64,000 nt of DNA, taken from NCBI GenBank assembly GCA_965240325.2, contig OZ251225.1, positions 3,844,001 through 3,908,000 of the forward strand, given 5' to 3'. The notes under the pieces were generated by a model, which ran no database searches, was not told the DNA's origin, and saw only the letters and a program-made list of their open reading frames with translations. A program made the position numbers and the translations under genes. The DNA comes from Rebecca billardiae RCC1528. Lineage: Eukaryota; Haptophyta. Shown piece by piece: positions 12,201 to 22,844 of the stretch (position 1 is its first letter; every line of letters starts with the position of its first letter).

Positions 12201-15200
12201 CGGTGCCGACGACGTGGCAAGTGCTCGTCGACGCGCTGCGCGACGAGGCGACCGCGCTGCGCCTCGTCGAGAGCGGCGTCGACAGCGTCGACGGCGGCGG
12301 CGGCGGCGGAGCGCGCAAGCGCGGCGGGCCGGGCAGCGGCCTGCTCGCCGCCGTCGGGCTCGGCGGCGGTGGCGGCGGTGGCGCTCGGACCGGCTTGGAC
12401 GGCAGCGGCGGCGGCGGCGGCGGCGCCGCCGCAGAGCACGGCGCCGAGCACGGCGGCGCGCCCGACTCTGCGTGGTACGTGATGAGCCGGCGCTCCGCGG
12501 TGTGCGTGCTCGTGCACCGCGCGTTCCTCGGCCTCGTGGTCTGGGACGCGCTCGTCGGGCCGATGTCGCTCGCGTACATCGACTGCTTCGCGCGGATGCC
12601 GTGGCTGTTCTACGTGAACTTTGGGATCGACGCGTGCTACCTCGTGCGCATCGGCCTGCAGTTCTTCACCTCCTTCGTCAACGAGAAGTCCGTCGAGGTG
12701 TTCGCCCCCGCGGAGATCTGGCGGCACTACCTGCAGCGCGACTTTGCGGGCGACGTGTTCGCGTGCTGGCCGCACGACAAGCTGGCGTGGCTGCTCGGCG
12801 CGGGCCCTTTCGTGCAGCTCTCGCTGCGGCTGCTGCGGTACGTGAACGTGCGGTACGTGCTGCGCGCGTGGGGCGCGTGGAAGCGCGGCCTCTCCCAGGC
12901 CGACTTTGCGAGCGGGCTAGTGCGCAACATTGCGCCGCTGCTCTGCACCATGCACTACTCCGCGTGCGTGGCCAACGTGCTCGGCTACTCCGACCTCGCG
13001 CAGCGGCTGGCGTACACGACGTGGGCGGACACGTACGACCGCGAGCGCGACGCGCTGCTGCGCGGCAGCTCGAGCGAGTACGGCAGCCCCGAGGCCGAGC
13101 TCACCCATCACTACCTGACGGCGGTCTTCCTGGTGCTCTCGCTCATCACCGGGCTGGGGCTCGCGCAGCTGCCCGCCAACTACGCGGAGGCGCTCGCGTT
13201 CGTGCTGCTCGGCGTGACGAACATGACGATCTACGCGTGGGCGGTCGGCGGGATCTCCGGGCTGGTGATGAAGCAGGACGACGAGATCGTGGGCAAGCGC
13301 GCGCAGCTCGAGCTCGTCACCGCGTACGTGCGGCACATCCACGCGCCCGCCGAGCTGAAGGAGCGGATGGTGCGCTTTTTCCAGCACCGGCTGCAGACCA
13401 CCTCGCTCTCGTCCGTCGACGCGGAGCAGATCTACACGGGGCTGCCCGTGCCGCTGCAGATGGAGGTGGCGACGCACACCAACCGCGCGCTCGTCACCGG
13501 CTGCCTGCTGCTGCGCGGCTGCGCCGCCGGCTTCCTCGACCGGCTCTCGGCCGCGCTGCGCGAGCGCGAGCTCGACGCGGAGGCGGTGGTCTTCCGCGCG
13601 GGCGAGGCGTGCAAGGAGCTGCTGCTCATCGCGTCGGGCGTGGTCGAGCTGCTCGACGAGGGCGCGGAGGGCGCGGAGGAGGGCGGCGAGGGCGGGCTCG
13701 AGCTGATGGGGCCGGGCGACACGCTCGGCGAGGTGCCCTTCATCTTCTCGATCCGGCACTTCAAGACGGCGCGCGTGGGGCAGGAGAAGAAGGCCGTGAC
13801 GTTCAGCCTCTCGCAGGAGCAGTTCAGGGAGCTGCTCAAGGCGTTCCCCTCGCAGGAGGACGTGCTGATGGACAACGCGATGCGCAGGCACGACGGTGCG
13901 CGCGCCGCGCCCGCGCGCCGCGCGCGACCGACCGTGCCGCCCACGCGCGCGCCGCGCGCGCGTGCGCCCCCCCGAGCGAGCAGGCATGTCGGGCGCTAGG
14001 TCGGTCCGCTCGGGCAAGTCAGCCGCGTCCAAGCGCGCCGCGTCCGAGGCGGGCAGGTCGGAGATGGCCAAGTCGGGCGCGGGCGGCGCCAAGTCGGAGG
14101 TGGACGCCGGGCCGGTGACGGGCGTGGACGCGCTGCACAAGGTGCGCCCCACGCGCCGTGCCTCGCGCCGGGCCTCGCGAGCGCGCGCGCGTGCGTGGCC
14201 GAGCGCGGCCCCGCCGCCTCGACGGCTCACGGCCGGATGCGCCCCGCCCCGCCCCGCCCTGCCCTGCCACCGCCCGCCCCCTCGCGCGGCTCGGCGCCGT
14301 GCCGCTGCCCGCGCGCAGATCCTGACCGAGGCGAAGCGCAAGCGCGAGGAGCTGCTCCACTCGCGGCTGTGCACCGCGTGCGCCAAGGGCGACCTGGAGA
14401 AGGTGCGCCGGCTGCTCTCGGGCCGCGCGTCCGACGTGGACCATGGCGACTTTGGCGGCCGGCGCGTGCTGCACCTGGCCGCGTGCGGCGGCGAGCCGCG
14501 CGTGATCGAGCTGCTGCTGGCGCAGAAGGCGGACGTCAACGTGGAGGACGCGCACGGCTGCACGCCGCTCGACGCCGCGCTGATGGCCGACCAGGAGGCC
14601 GCCGCGGCGCTGCTCGCCAGGCACGGCGGCCGGCCGGGCTCGCGCGACGTCTCCGACCACGTGTGCACCGCGGCCGGCGACGCGGACGGCGGGCGCGACC
14701 TCGCGCGGCTCTGCCAGTACGGCGGGAACGTGAACGCGACGTCGAGCGAGGGGCGCACCGCGCTGCACGTCGCCGCGTCCGAGGGGCGCGCCGCCAACGT
14801 GCGCACGCTCCTCGAGCTGCGCGCGGACATCAACGCGCGCGACGCGCGCGGCTCGACGCCGCTGCAGGACGCGCTGCTCAGCCGTCAGGACGAGGTGTGC
14901 GCGCTGCTGCTGCAGAGCGGCGCCGCGCTCGGCGAGCTCGACGTGGCCAAGGCGCTGAACACGGCCGCGGCGGCGAACGACACGGCCCACCTCGGCCGGC
15001 TGCTCCGCTTCCGCTGCGACGTCAACGCGCAGGACGGCGTCGGCCGCTGCGCGCTGCACCTCGCGAGCGCGTCGCGCTGCGTGAACGCGGCCAGCCTGCT
15101 GCTCGACGCGGAGGGCGTGGCCGTGAACGCAGAGGACGCGCACGGCAACACCGCGCTGGACGACGCGCTGCGCGAGGGGTGCGCGGAGCAGCGCGTGCTC

Positions 15201-15927
15201 GTCGCGCTGCTCGAGTCGCGCGGCGCCAGGCCGGGCTCGCACGCCAAGCGCGCGCAGCTCGTCGAGCGCCACTCGGACGTGGAGGAGCGCCGAGAGCGGC
15301 AGATGGCCGACACGATCCAAGCGCGCGACGCGACGCTCGGCCACGCGACCGAGCTCTCGGCCTGGCTCGCTGAGGAGCGCGCCGCGGTCTCGGAGTTCAG
15401 GGCGCAGCTCGACGCGGCGGTGCGGCTGCAGCGCGAGCACGGCGCCGTGCTCGCCGACGAGCTGCCCGAGCTGTGGGCGCAGGTGTACGCGTACGCCGAG
15501 GGCTTCTTCGACTGGCGCGACGACGCCGCGTCGGACGTGCGGCGCGTCGTCGAGCGCATGGCCGCCGACACGACCGACTTTGCGCTCATCTCCGCGCACA
15601 AGCTGCTCGCCAAGGTGCGCCGCGCGCCGCCCAGCGCGGCCGCGCACGCGGCGCAGCATCGCGCGCGCGCCGCGAGGCTGCTGGCCGATCCCACCACCAC
15701 CACCGCGCGAGCGTCCCACTGCGCGCGTGTGCGCGCACGCGGCCCGTCGCCCGCCTTGGCGCCCACCCGTCGACGCTGCGGCCGCTGCGCAGATGGACGA
15801 CATGCTGGAGATCGCGAGGAACGAGGCCAAGCCGCTCGAGCGGCTGTACGAGGTCACGTTCCGCAAACCCTACAAGTCATCGCACAGCGGCCCGGACGGC
15901 AAGCCGCCTTGGAACCCGAATGCGTGA
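6290..15927 (+). CDS. Tandem CNG/plant-K+-channel-like protein with ankyrin repeats
   Basis: Four exons (6290-13895, 13984-14141, 14319-15614, 15793-15927) with GTGCGC donors and CAG acceptors keep one frame, giving about 3,064 residues. The start is ATG 6290 (GACCATGG). The open frame reaches back to 6062, but GC content falls there. Module 1 has transmembrane helices at about 140-430 with pore motif TSMGYGT (~361-367), a cyclic-nucleotide-binding domain (~490-600) and ankyrin repeats (~650-910). A low-complexity middle contains one EF-hand-like loop, DADDSGVVHMRD (~1524). Module 2 has helices at ~2065-2340 and a second cNMP domain (~2415-2530), but its pore reads ITGLGLAQ. A second ankyrin block (~2610-2895) and a short tail close the protein. 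The order channel, cNMP domain, ankyrin recalls plant AKT/SKOR channels. It is probably a membrane cation channel gated or modulated by cyclic nucleotides; this is inferred from domains. Confidence 0.88.
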
Positions 15928-16114
15928 GCATTTGCGCTCGGTGCAGCGCTGGGAGAGCGAGACGCCAGGGAGTCGGCGGAGGCTTCATTGACACTACGAC
16001 AGCAGTGTCGTCATCGGATCGAGCTATAGATCGATCGTCGTCAGCGCTAAGCATCAGCGCAGCACCTTGAATGACCCCAGTGGGCGGAAATGGCCATATC
16101 TCCCGGAGATTGCG

Positions 16115-16136
16115 TTTACTGACGTACGTCAGTAAA
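16115..16136. repeat. 22-base perfect palindrome
   Basis: Two 11-base arms meet at 16125/16126. The left arm is TTTACTGACGT and the right arm is its exact reverse complement. The centre, TGACGTACGTCA, carries two inverted TGACGT half-sites of the bZIP/CRE type. It lies about 190 bases past the channel gene's stop and could be a dimeric factor site or a transcript hairpin. Confidence 0.7.
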
Positions 16137-16718
16137 GTTTCGTCGGGATTTTCAGCAATTTCATTGGAGGAGGGTGCCTCACTCTATTGTCCAAACTTGC
16201 ATTTTCGGGATGTGAAGCTGTAAGTGTTTCGCCTTGCGGAGTAGCGCAGCCGCCAATCCGTCCAATGGGAAGCCAGCTCGGGCTTCGCTCAATGAAAAAT
16301 GATCACATCGGCTCCCGCGAGCCCCAATAGGAAATAGATGCTCGCTCCGTTCCACTTCGTCGGTATCTCGCCGTCTCGTGGTGGGCGAGGGGCGGAGCTG
16401 AGTGGTTGGGGCTGCGGCGCGGACTGCGATGCTGGGCTGCTGACGTTCTCCGCGCGGGATATCTGAGGGGCACGCGAGCTGTATGTAGGGCACGCCTTGC
16501 AAACAATCTCCCCGCTGTACGTGCAGGTCATGCTAGCGTCCTCCGCGCCAAAAAAACCTGCTTGTTCTTGCGCGAGGCCCGAGTCCGCGGCACGGTCGCT
16601 GCTCGCCGCAAGCTGGCACGCGTCAGCGTCTACACATTCACGATTCGGTGGTCATCGTGCGCCTGAGGACGGGGGCGATCTACTGAGTGCGCTGCTAGAT
16701 GAGCAGGCCCGCGTAAGG

Positions 16719-17255
16719 TTAGATCACCCTGCTCCTCACGCCTTGCGCGCACCTTGGGTTGCTTCCGTCACGCCGTTGAGGCGCTTCACGTCGCACGGGT
16801 CGGCGTAAGCTGTGTGTGTGATGCAAGCAGACGTCTTCCAAGCCTGGCTTGTACCCGATGGGAGAGCATACTTCTATCGCCTTCAGCCACCACCTTCTCC
16901 GGCGTTCGACGCCCACACTACATGCGACCACAGCCATACGCAGCTCGTCGGGACTCGTCTCCGTTAGCTTGTCGATGTGCAAACGCCAAGGCCTGTGACA
17001 CGCAGGGAAGACTGATTCGCCATGGCATTTGTGCACTGCGTGAAGCATTGACACCCGCGCACGTTCGCCAGGTAGATTTGCGGGAGCAGAGCGTGCTTTT
17101 CTGCAAGGAATCGCACACGTATCACAGAAGTTCAGCAGTCGCGGGCTCGGACTGAAGATCTCTGCACCGTCGCCTGGCCGTGAGTGACAGGAACAGGCGA
17201 GGAGCTCCCACGGTGCTGGCGCACAACATGCCGTGACAGCGGGGGGCACACACAT
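16719..17255 (-). CDS. Doubtful hypothetical ORF
   Basis: A 178-residue frame with an ATG start lies in the weakly coding interval. Residues are varied rather than the Arg/Ala pattern of shadow frames, with Cys-rich stretches (ACCAPAPWELLACSCHS, FCDTCAIPC) and a WRLHIDKLTETSPDEL segment. I see no domain, no neighbour logic and no splice partner. It may be a chance open frame or part of a decayed gene. Confidence 0.2.
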   Translation of the reverse strand: MCVPPAVTACCAPAPWELLACSCHSRPGDGAEIFSPSPRLLNFCDTCAIPCRKARSAPANLPGERARVSMLHAVHKCHGESVFPACHRPWRLHIDKLTETSPDELRMAVVACSVGVERRRRWWLKAIEVCSPIGYKPGLEDVCLHHTHSLRRPVRREAPQRRDGSNPRCAQGVRSRVI

Positions 17256-18022
17256 GGCGCGTGCGCTGACACAACCGCGCGGACGACCGGGCTAGGCGCC
17301 ACTGATCGGCCGCCCTCGTGCAAGGCACCGGCGGACTTCGCGGCCGGAACGCCATCGGGACAGCCGTCCCTCGTTTCGGCCGCCAGATAGTCTTTCGCCT
17401 TTTTCAAAACTCTAAACATTGACTGGCCAAGTAACTCTGAGATTCGCAATCGTGCGGCCAAAAACGGGGCTGGGGGGCAGTCAAGGTGCTATTTATTACT
17501 CAATTCAGACTGAATCAGACTCTGCTCACAGCCGCACGGCTCAAGCTGATGCTTATCATTATGGCCTCCGATGAGTCCGAGTATGCATGACTACTTATAA
17601 TGAGGCTGCTGTAGCTTATTATTATAATATATATATATATTTAATTTTATAGTAGCGGTATCGTCACGCTGACACTGATGATCATGACGCCATGACGCCC
17701 ATGTGGCATGTCCATGATGATCAGATCACGCGACGACTTGGCGCAGCTGTCAGCCTGCGCTGCTCGTAGTAGTCGTCGCTGACTGCCGCCGCTGAGCAAC
17801 GGAGGGCCGCATTGCAGTCATCATAGTAAATTAGTAAGCGCCGCCTCCGGCAGTGTCAGCATTACCGACTGACGCCGAGTCGGCCGACGGCGGACGGGCC
17901 TCGCTCGTGCCTCGAGTGGTCCACATATGATCACCGTTCGCCAGACGCTGTTGCGATGGCGGATCTGGTAGTGCCGCCCGAAGTTGTGCCGCCTGGCAAC
18001 TGGGTGTGCGAGCGCATGCCGC

Positions 18023-18451
18023 CTAGGCGTCCTCCGTCGAGTTCGCCTTGGCACCTCCTGCCGCCGGCCCCTTGCGTGTGGGGACCGCCTCCTCCACAAA
18101 CTTGAGCTCATCGGCGAGGAACTGGAGCACTTTCGGCGGGGCGTAGGCCCGCACAGCCTGCAAAATGTCTTTGTACTGGACCTGCTTGCGCCTGTCAGCC
18201 GTGGTGACGGCGGCCGTCTCATCGGCGAGCAACTCAAGAAAGCACTCAGCCGCCTTATTCATGAGCACGCTTGCCTCACGACTGACGAGGCTGACATCGA
18301 GCTTCTCCGTCTTCATGATCCGCTGCACGCGGCTGAGGGGGAAGCTCAGCTCGACACCCGCCTCTGGGTCAGCCTCATCGACATCTTCTTCCGCGGGTGT
18401 ACTCGGTTCACGCCGTTTCGGCTCGCCCCCACGTACGCGCTTGCCCGCCAT
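18023..18451 (-). CDS. Histone-fold protein, POLE4/NF-YC (CHRAC) type
   Basis: A 142-residue single exon. I use the ATG at 18451 (MAGKRVRGG); an in-frame ATG or upstream extension to 18508 is possible. Residues ~35-115 form a histone fold: FPLSRVQRIMKTEKL (helix 1), SREASVLMNKAAECFLELL (long helix 2), then KQVQYKDILQAV, which matches the R-x-T-L-x-x-x-D-I segment of the NF-YC/POLE4/Dpb3 group. Both tails are charged and acidic or Lys-rich. Family members pair with a partner histone fold, either in DNA polymerase epsilon (POLE3/POLE4) or in chromatin remodellers and CCAAT factors. The sequence alone does not decide between POLE4 and an NF-YC-like paralogue. It is divergent from the phosphodiesterase, 414 bases between starts. 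Confidence 0.75.
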   Translation of the reverse strand: MAGKRVRGGEPKRREPSTPAEEDVDEADPEAGVELSFPLSRVQRIMKTEKLDVSLVSREASVLMNKAAECFLELLADETAAVTTADRRKQVQYKDILQAVRAYAPPKVLQFLADELKFVEEAVPTRKGPAAGGAKANSTEDA

Positions 18452-18865
18452 CGTTCGCGCGCCGAGCGCGCCAGTGCAAGGGCGATCCTGGGCTCCCCGG
18501 CCTTCCAACCGCCGCGTTGTTGCAAAATATTTATTGGCGGCCCAGCCAGTATTTTTGACGAATGGCGCATTTCGACATGGTTCAGAAGTCTTGAAACGAC
18601 GTTTCGGTCGGCGAATATGATCATGGCCGACAATGCCCGTGTCCGATCATTACTAGACGTGGTTAATGCCATATGTAGCCGCAATGATTTTTATCGAGTC
18701 GTAGGCTCGTAGCAGCTAGGGCTAAACCACATGATTTGAGGAAATCGCAGCCGCCGAAAAGTACTATTTCGTCATATGGAGACATGTGGCCGACGAATAA
18801 TGAATCGGATCGATCATTTTTGTTGGCGCCTTTTCGCTCGCCCCGTGGCGGTCGCCTCGCCCGTG
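18452..18865. promoter_or_regulatory. Divergent promoter region, histone-fold / phosphodiesterase
   Basis: This 414-base region between two divergent start codons is clearly less GC-rich than the genes. It contains the decamer TTATTGGCGG at 18531-18540 (CCAAT box on the minus strand), which also occurs at 6071-6080 in the promoter of the channel gene. The exact 5' end of the phosphodiesterase is uncertain: in-frame ATGs at 18776 and 18800 fall inside this stretch. Confidence 0.45.
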
Positions 18866-20971
18866 ATGGACGAGCTGCCGGACGCAGCCTTGCTGGCGGT
18901 GGTTGCCGGGGCGGCCGCGGTGGTGACGTGCGTGCTGATCTGCTGTGTGGCCGCGTGCCGGCGTGCGCTCATTGCCTCGGCCTCCTCGCGTGGGCTCGAG
19001 GCGCGGATGCAGGGCGTGTCCGCCGCCGACGCAGAGTACGTGTTCACCGACACGCAGCGAGCGCTCGCTCGGCTGGAAGCGCTGGTCATCGACGCGGAGC
19101 ACCGGCTCCTGGGCAAGCTGCTCCTTGGCGACGTGCTCGGTGCGCTCCGCGAGCAAGTCGACGATCTCTTCCTCGCGCTGCGCGAGGAGCAGGACGCCGA
19201 GGCTCGCGGCGCGTGGAGCTCGCCGATGCGCCAGCAGCAGGAGCAGTCGTCGGACGCGTTCGCTGCGAACTGGTTCAAGCTCGGGCTGGGCAGGGCGCAG
19301 TACGAGGAGTCGTTCCACGGCGTCGTCCCGCGCACCGGCTCGGCGGACGAGATCTTCCCGTCGGACTCCGCGTCGCAGGCGGGCGACGCGCCGCCCACGC
19401 TGAACAGGGTCGCCTCTGTGCAGGCGCGCATAGCCAACATGTCGGGCGAGCTGCTCGAGTACATCCGCTCAGGGTTCGACGACTGGGACTTCGACCTGAG
19501 CCGTATGCGCAGCTGGTGCGCCGACGTGGGCATCCCGCCGCTCATCGCGATCACCGCGGCCATCCACTCCGGCAGCGGCTCGCGCACGCTGCAGCGGCTG
19601 CTCGGCACAGACGAGCGCTCGCTCTTTGCCTTCATGTCGCGCGTGGTCGAGCTGTACCGCGGGCTGCCGTACCACTCGGAGATGCACGCGTGCGACGTGA
19701 TGCACGCGGCGATGGCGATGCACCGCGGCCTCTGCGGCCGCGGCGCGCCGGCGCACGAGCGCGCGACCATGATCGTCGCCGCAGTCGTGCACGACCTGAA
19801 CCACCCCGGCGTGAACAACGCCTTCATGGTCGAGACGGCGGCCATGCTGGCCGTGCGGTACAACGACGTGAGCGTGCTCGAGAACTACCACGTGAGCCTC
19901 GCGTTCAAGGTGATGATGGGGCTCGACCGCGCCGGCGCGTCCAACGACCCGCCCAACCCGCTCGCCCAGCTCGACAAGGCCGTGTTCAAGCGCGTGCGCG
20001 CGGACACGGTCTCGCTCGTGCTCGCGACCGCGTTTGAAAACCACTTCAGCCACATCGCCAACCTCAAGGCGCGCGCCAAGCCGCACGCGCCGGGCGGCGC
20101 GGCGCCGGACGAGAAGGCGCGCGAGGAGGAGCGGCTGATGCTGCTCAAGATGTGCATGAAGGCCGCCGACATCGGCCACCCCGCCAAGCAGTGGGCGTGG
20201 CACCTCGACAGCGCGCGGCGCGCGTGCGCCGAGTTCTTCCACCAGGGCGAGTGCGAGGCGCGCTTCGGCCTGCCCGTCTCGCCGCTCAACAACGCGGCGG
20301 AGTGCAAGATCGCCAAGGCGCAGACCGGGTTCCTCGAGTTCATGGTGAAGCCCGCCTTCGACGTGCTCGCGCTCTACGCCGAGCACTGCCCCGCCCAGCT
20401 CGACGACGGCGCGCGCGAGTGGCTCAAGCTGCCGACCGAGCGGCTCGAGCAGAACATCCTGCGGTGGAAGGAGATGGGCGACGACGAGTCGGAGGACGTC
20501 AAGAAGCAGATCCTCGCAATCGAGATCGCGCACCCGTTCGACCCGAACTGGTTCGCGGAGCTCGAGATGGCCGAGTGGGCCATGGCCTCGAGGCGCAACA
20601 CGGGCTCCGACGTCGGCTCGGCGCACAGCGCCGCCTCCAACCGCAGCCTCCCGCACAGCCCCTCGCGCCGCCAATCCAAGTCGGCGGCCGAGTCGCCCGC
20701 GAGCCGGGCTGGCAAGCGCAACTTTGGCGGCGCGATGGGGCGGTTCGCGCGGCACAGCGGCGTCAACGGCAGGCGACCACCGCCCGTGATGCCTCCATTG
20801 GCGCGCAGGGCCTCTTCGCCGATCGCGAGGTCGCCATCGAACAGCTTCAACAGCAGGCCGCCCATCAGCTTCAGCAGGGCGAGCAGGACCGACTCGATCC
20901 GGGAGTCGGGGCCAATGCCGCCCGACGGCGCCAGCGACGCTCACCCGCTCACGGCGACGCAGCAGGTATGA
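18866..20971 (+). CDS. 3',5'-cyclic nucleotide phosphodiesterase, class I
   Basis: About 701 residues from ATG 18866 (GTGATGG); in-frame ATGs at 18776 and 18800 would add up to 30 residues. A single N-terminal membrane anchor (~5-30, LLAVVAGAAAVVTCVLICC) precedes a linker. The catalytic HD-type domain spans ~210-560. The class I signature HDLNHPGVNNAF is intact at about residue 309. The upstream metal-site motif YHSEMHACDVMHA and the downstream KAADIGHPAKQW and PLNNAAECKIAKAQTGF segments, which hold a metal Asp and substrate-pocket residues, are present. The Ser-rich tail (~580-701) may be phosphorylated. It hydrolyses cAMP and/or cGMP at a membrane; specificity cannot be read. It may counter signals feeding the cyclic-nucleotide-binding channel at 6290. 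Confidence 0.93.
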   Translation: MDELPDAALLAVVAGAAAVVTCVLICCVAACRRALIASASSRGLEARMQGVSAADAEYVFTDTQRALARLEALVIDAEHRLLGKLLLGDVLGALREQVDDLFLALREEQDAEARGAWSSPMRQQQEQSSDAFAANWFKLGLGRAQYEESFHGVVPRTGSADEIFPSDSASQAGDAPPTLNRVASVQARIANMSGELLEYIRSGFDDWDFDLSRMRSWCADVGIPPLIAITAAIHSGSGSRTLQRLLGTDERSLFAFMSRVVELYRGLPYHSEMHACDVMHAAMAMHRGLCGRGAPAHERATMIVAAVVHDLNHPGVNNAFMVETAAMLAVRYNDVSVLENYHVSLAFKVMMGLDRAGASNDPPNPLAQLDKAVFKRVRADTVSLVLATAFENHFSHIANLKARAKPHAPGGAAPDEKAREEERLMLLKMCMKAADIGHPAKQWAWHLDSARRACAEFFHQGECEARFGLPVSPLNNAAECKIAKAQTGFLEFMVKPAFDVLALYAEHCPAQLDDGAREWLKLPTERLEQNILRWKEMGDDESEDVKKQILAIEIAHPFDPNWFAELEMAEWAMASRRNTGSDVGSAHSAASNRSLPHSPSRRQSKSAAESPASRAGKRNFGGAMGRFARHSGVNGRRPPPVMPPLARRASSPIARSPSNSFNSRPPISFSRASRTDSIRESGPMPPDGASDAHPLTATQQV

Positions 20972-22688
20972 CGCTGCTAAGCCTATGGAGCGGGAGTCGG
21001 TCGACGCGCGAGATCGGAGATTCTGACGACTACGATGCGATGTTGATAGATGCGCTATATATAATGGCCCGCGGTGCAGGGCGGAGCGCGCAGCGTGGAG
21101 CCCGCACCAGCGGGCCCGAACCACCGTTTCAAAAAGATCTTTGATATCAAAGAAAAAAGGGACGGGGCGGTGTTTTCCACAGTGGGGACCGAGTTTCGAT
21201 TATTTTTTGAGACCTCCTTACACATGTCGATTAAGCGTCGAAAAAGGTCGCGCCCGCCGTCTTGAATAGTGAACAGAGGATGAATCCACGAAACCCACGC
21301 CCAAGTGTGCCAGGCTGGGTAAATTTTGTGGGTAGACTCTCGTTCATGACGTGTGATAGTTTGCCTCCGCCTTGATGAACTATGAACTTGGCTTCGCGGC
21401 GGTTGGTATCTAGAGTCTAAAACCCGCAAGCCTTATTGAAAATACCCGCGCAGCTATTCGTTGCCAGCCCATTCCATAGTCACTGACTTACCGAGCTGGC
21501 GAGCTCAAAACCTGCCGCCGTCGCAAGCACGTGCGCAGGTTTCTTCGGGGGTGGCGTAAGCGAGCCGCGACGACTCAAAAAGAGATTGGTCCAAGGACTC
21601 CAAGGGGGCGCTCGATGGGCAGGTGCGCGTGGCGAGTGCCGAGTGGCGCCTGGAGCGCGCGTCTGCGGCGGGTCCCGACGGCCGTCGACATCGCGTTCGT
21701 GCCCGCTCACTAGTCACTCCGCACGCCCCTGCCGCGCCCTGTCGATGCCTGCGCGGCCGGCCGCGCGGCCGCGCCGCCGCCGCCGCAGCCGCCGCCCTGT
21801 GTTCGGGCTCTCGCAAGCTCGGGGGCAGCGGCGCATGATGCCGGACTGATCGATCTCTGAGTCTCCGACTTCACCACACGCCCCCCTTGCCATGCCTCTC
21901 CGCCAGGGTCTCCCAGAACTCTTCTTCAGAGCAGGCGCAAGTCGAACTGGCCGCGGCCCCGGCGCCGTCGGCTCCCCGTGGCTGTCAGTCAGCTCTGCGT
22001 GGCCTGGGCGCCTGGCGTGCCCAGAGCTGGCCGTGCCTCTGCGACGCGTGCCGAGCCTGACCGAGGTGTGTCACCCCGTGCACGCGCGGCGCGCGCAAGC
22101 ACCGGTGCTGCATGGCTGCTCGCACCGTGCTCCCTGGCTCGGTCAGTCAGCTCAGGCCGCGTGGGCCTGGTGTGCACGTAGAGTCGCGCTCATGCCGCAT
22201 GCGTCGCTCACGCCTCGCGCCCGCCTGTCGGCCGTCGCGCAGGCGCGCAGGTCGAACCCTACTGACCTGCAGATCATCTACTCCTGCGCTGCTGGCGTCG
22301 CGGCGACGACGGTCAGCGGCAGGCCCGAACGAACGGTCGAATGCGCGGTCCCGCGCCGTCGGCTGACGGCTCCCTGGCTGTCAGTCAGTCAGCTCCGCCG
22401 GTGGCCTGGCGTGCAAGAGTCGCGCTCGTGCGTCGATCACGCCGAGTCGCATCCGCCTGTCGGCCGTCGCGCACGCGCAGGGGGTCAGGTAAGGGCCGTC
22501 TGTGACGAGGGCAGCTCGGCCGACGACCGACATCCACACTCGGCGCACGCCAGCCGCCGACGCGCCCGCGCCCGGCCGGCCGGCCGGGCCGGCGGCGGCG
22601 CGGCGCTGGGCGGCGCGCCGCTGGATGGAGTCTAGTTACGTACGGGACGATTGCGACGGAGGGTGCACCGCCACCGCGGGCCCCGAAC
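20972..22688. other. Gene-poor interval with diverged repeats
   Basis: No gene seen. A short AT-rich patch lies at 21040-21065 behind the phosphodiesterase. Between about 21975 and 22490 three diverged copies of a GC-rich unit occur, recognisable by GTCAGTCAGCTC at ~21986, ~22142 and ~22385. The second and third also share AGAGTCGCGCTC and CGCCTGTCGGCCGTCGCGCA. Confidence 0.6.
21975..22490 (+). repeat. Three imperfect tandem copies of a ~150-240 base unit
   Basis: Each copy opens with (G)GCTCCC(T)GGCTGTCAGTCAGCTC, followed by a GTGGCCTGG block. The second and third share further blocks (AGAGTCGCGCTC, CGCCTGTCGGCCGTCGCGCA). Spacing is irregular (about 156 and 243 bases). No open frame is kept across the copies, so this looks like non-coding or decayed repetitive DNA. 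Confidence 0.6.
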
Positions 22689-22690
22689 TA

Positions 22691-22715
22691 ACGTCTTAAC
22701 CCCTATTGTGGAACG
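22691..22715 (+). repeat. Left terminal inverted repeat
   Basis: A 25-base end preceded by TA. It differs from the reverse complement of the right end only at the outermost base (A versus G). Confidence 0.85.
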
Positions 22716-22844
22716 ATTTTCGGGTTTTCCGCCCCTAGGGCGAGGTAGTGCGGCTCGGCGAGCGATCTTAAGGTGTCAGGTACTGGCCATGGGTCCTACC
22801 GAAGGGACCATACACCTCTGAAGGTGCGGAGCTCGAAACTAGCC

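Larger units (their letters stand above)
15928..18022. other. Gene-poor interval with weak ORFs
   Basis: No gene can be assigned with confidence. GC is lower than in the flanking genes. Two minus-strand ATG frames (16289-16531, 80 residues ending in a hydrophobic tail; 16719-17255, 178 residues with several Cys/His) have balanced composition, but no family match and no clear splicing. A 22-base perfect palindrome lies at 16115-16136. Positions 17590-17660 form an AT-rich island with an (AT)n run. Confidence 0.5.

Noticed and set aside
6320-12579. Very long minus-strand frames (up to 1,891 residues) across the channel gene
   Set aside because: Composition is His/Arg/Ala/Leu-biased with no domains; they mirror codon bias of the true plus-strand gene.
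13896-13999. C-terminal extension of the channel frame into Pro/Arg/Ala-rich sequence
   Set aside because: It is the start of an intron (donor GTGCGC at 13896). Splicing to 13984 continues the protein into a second ankyrin block.
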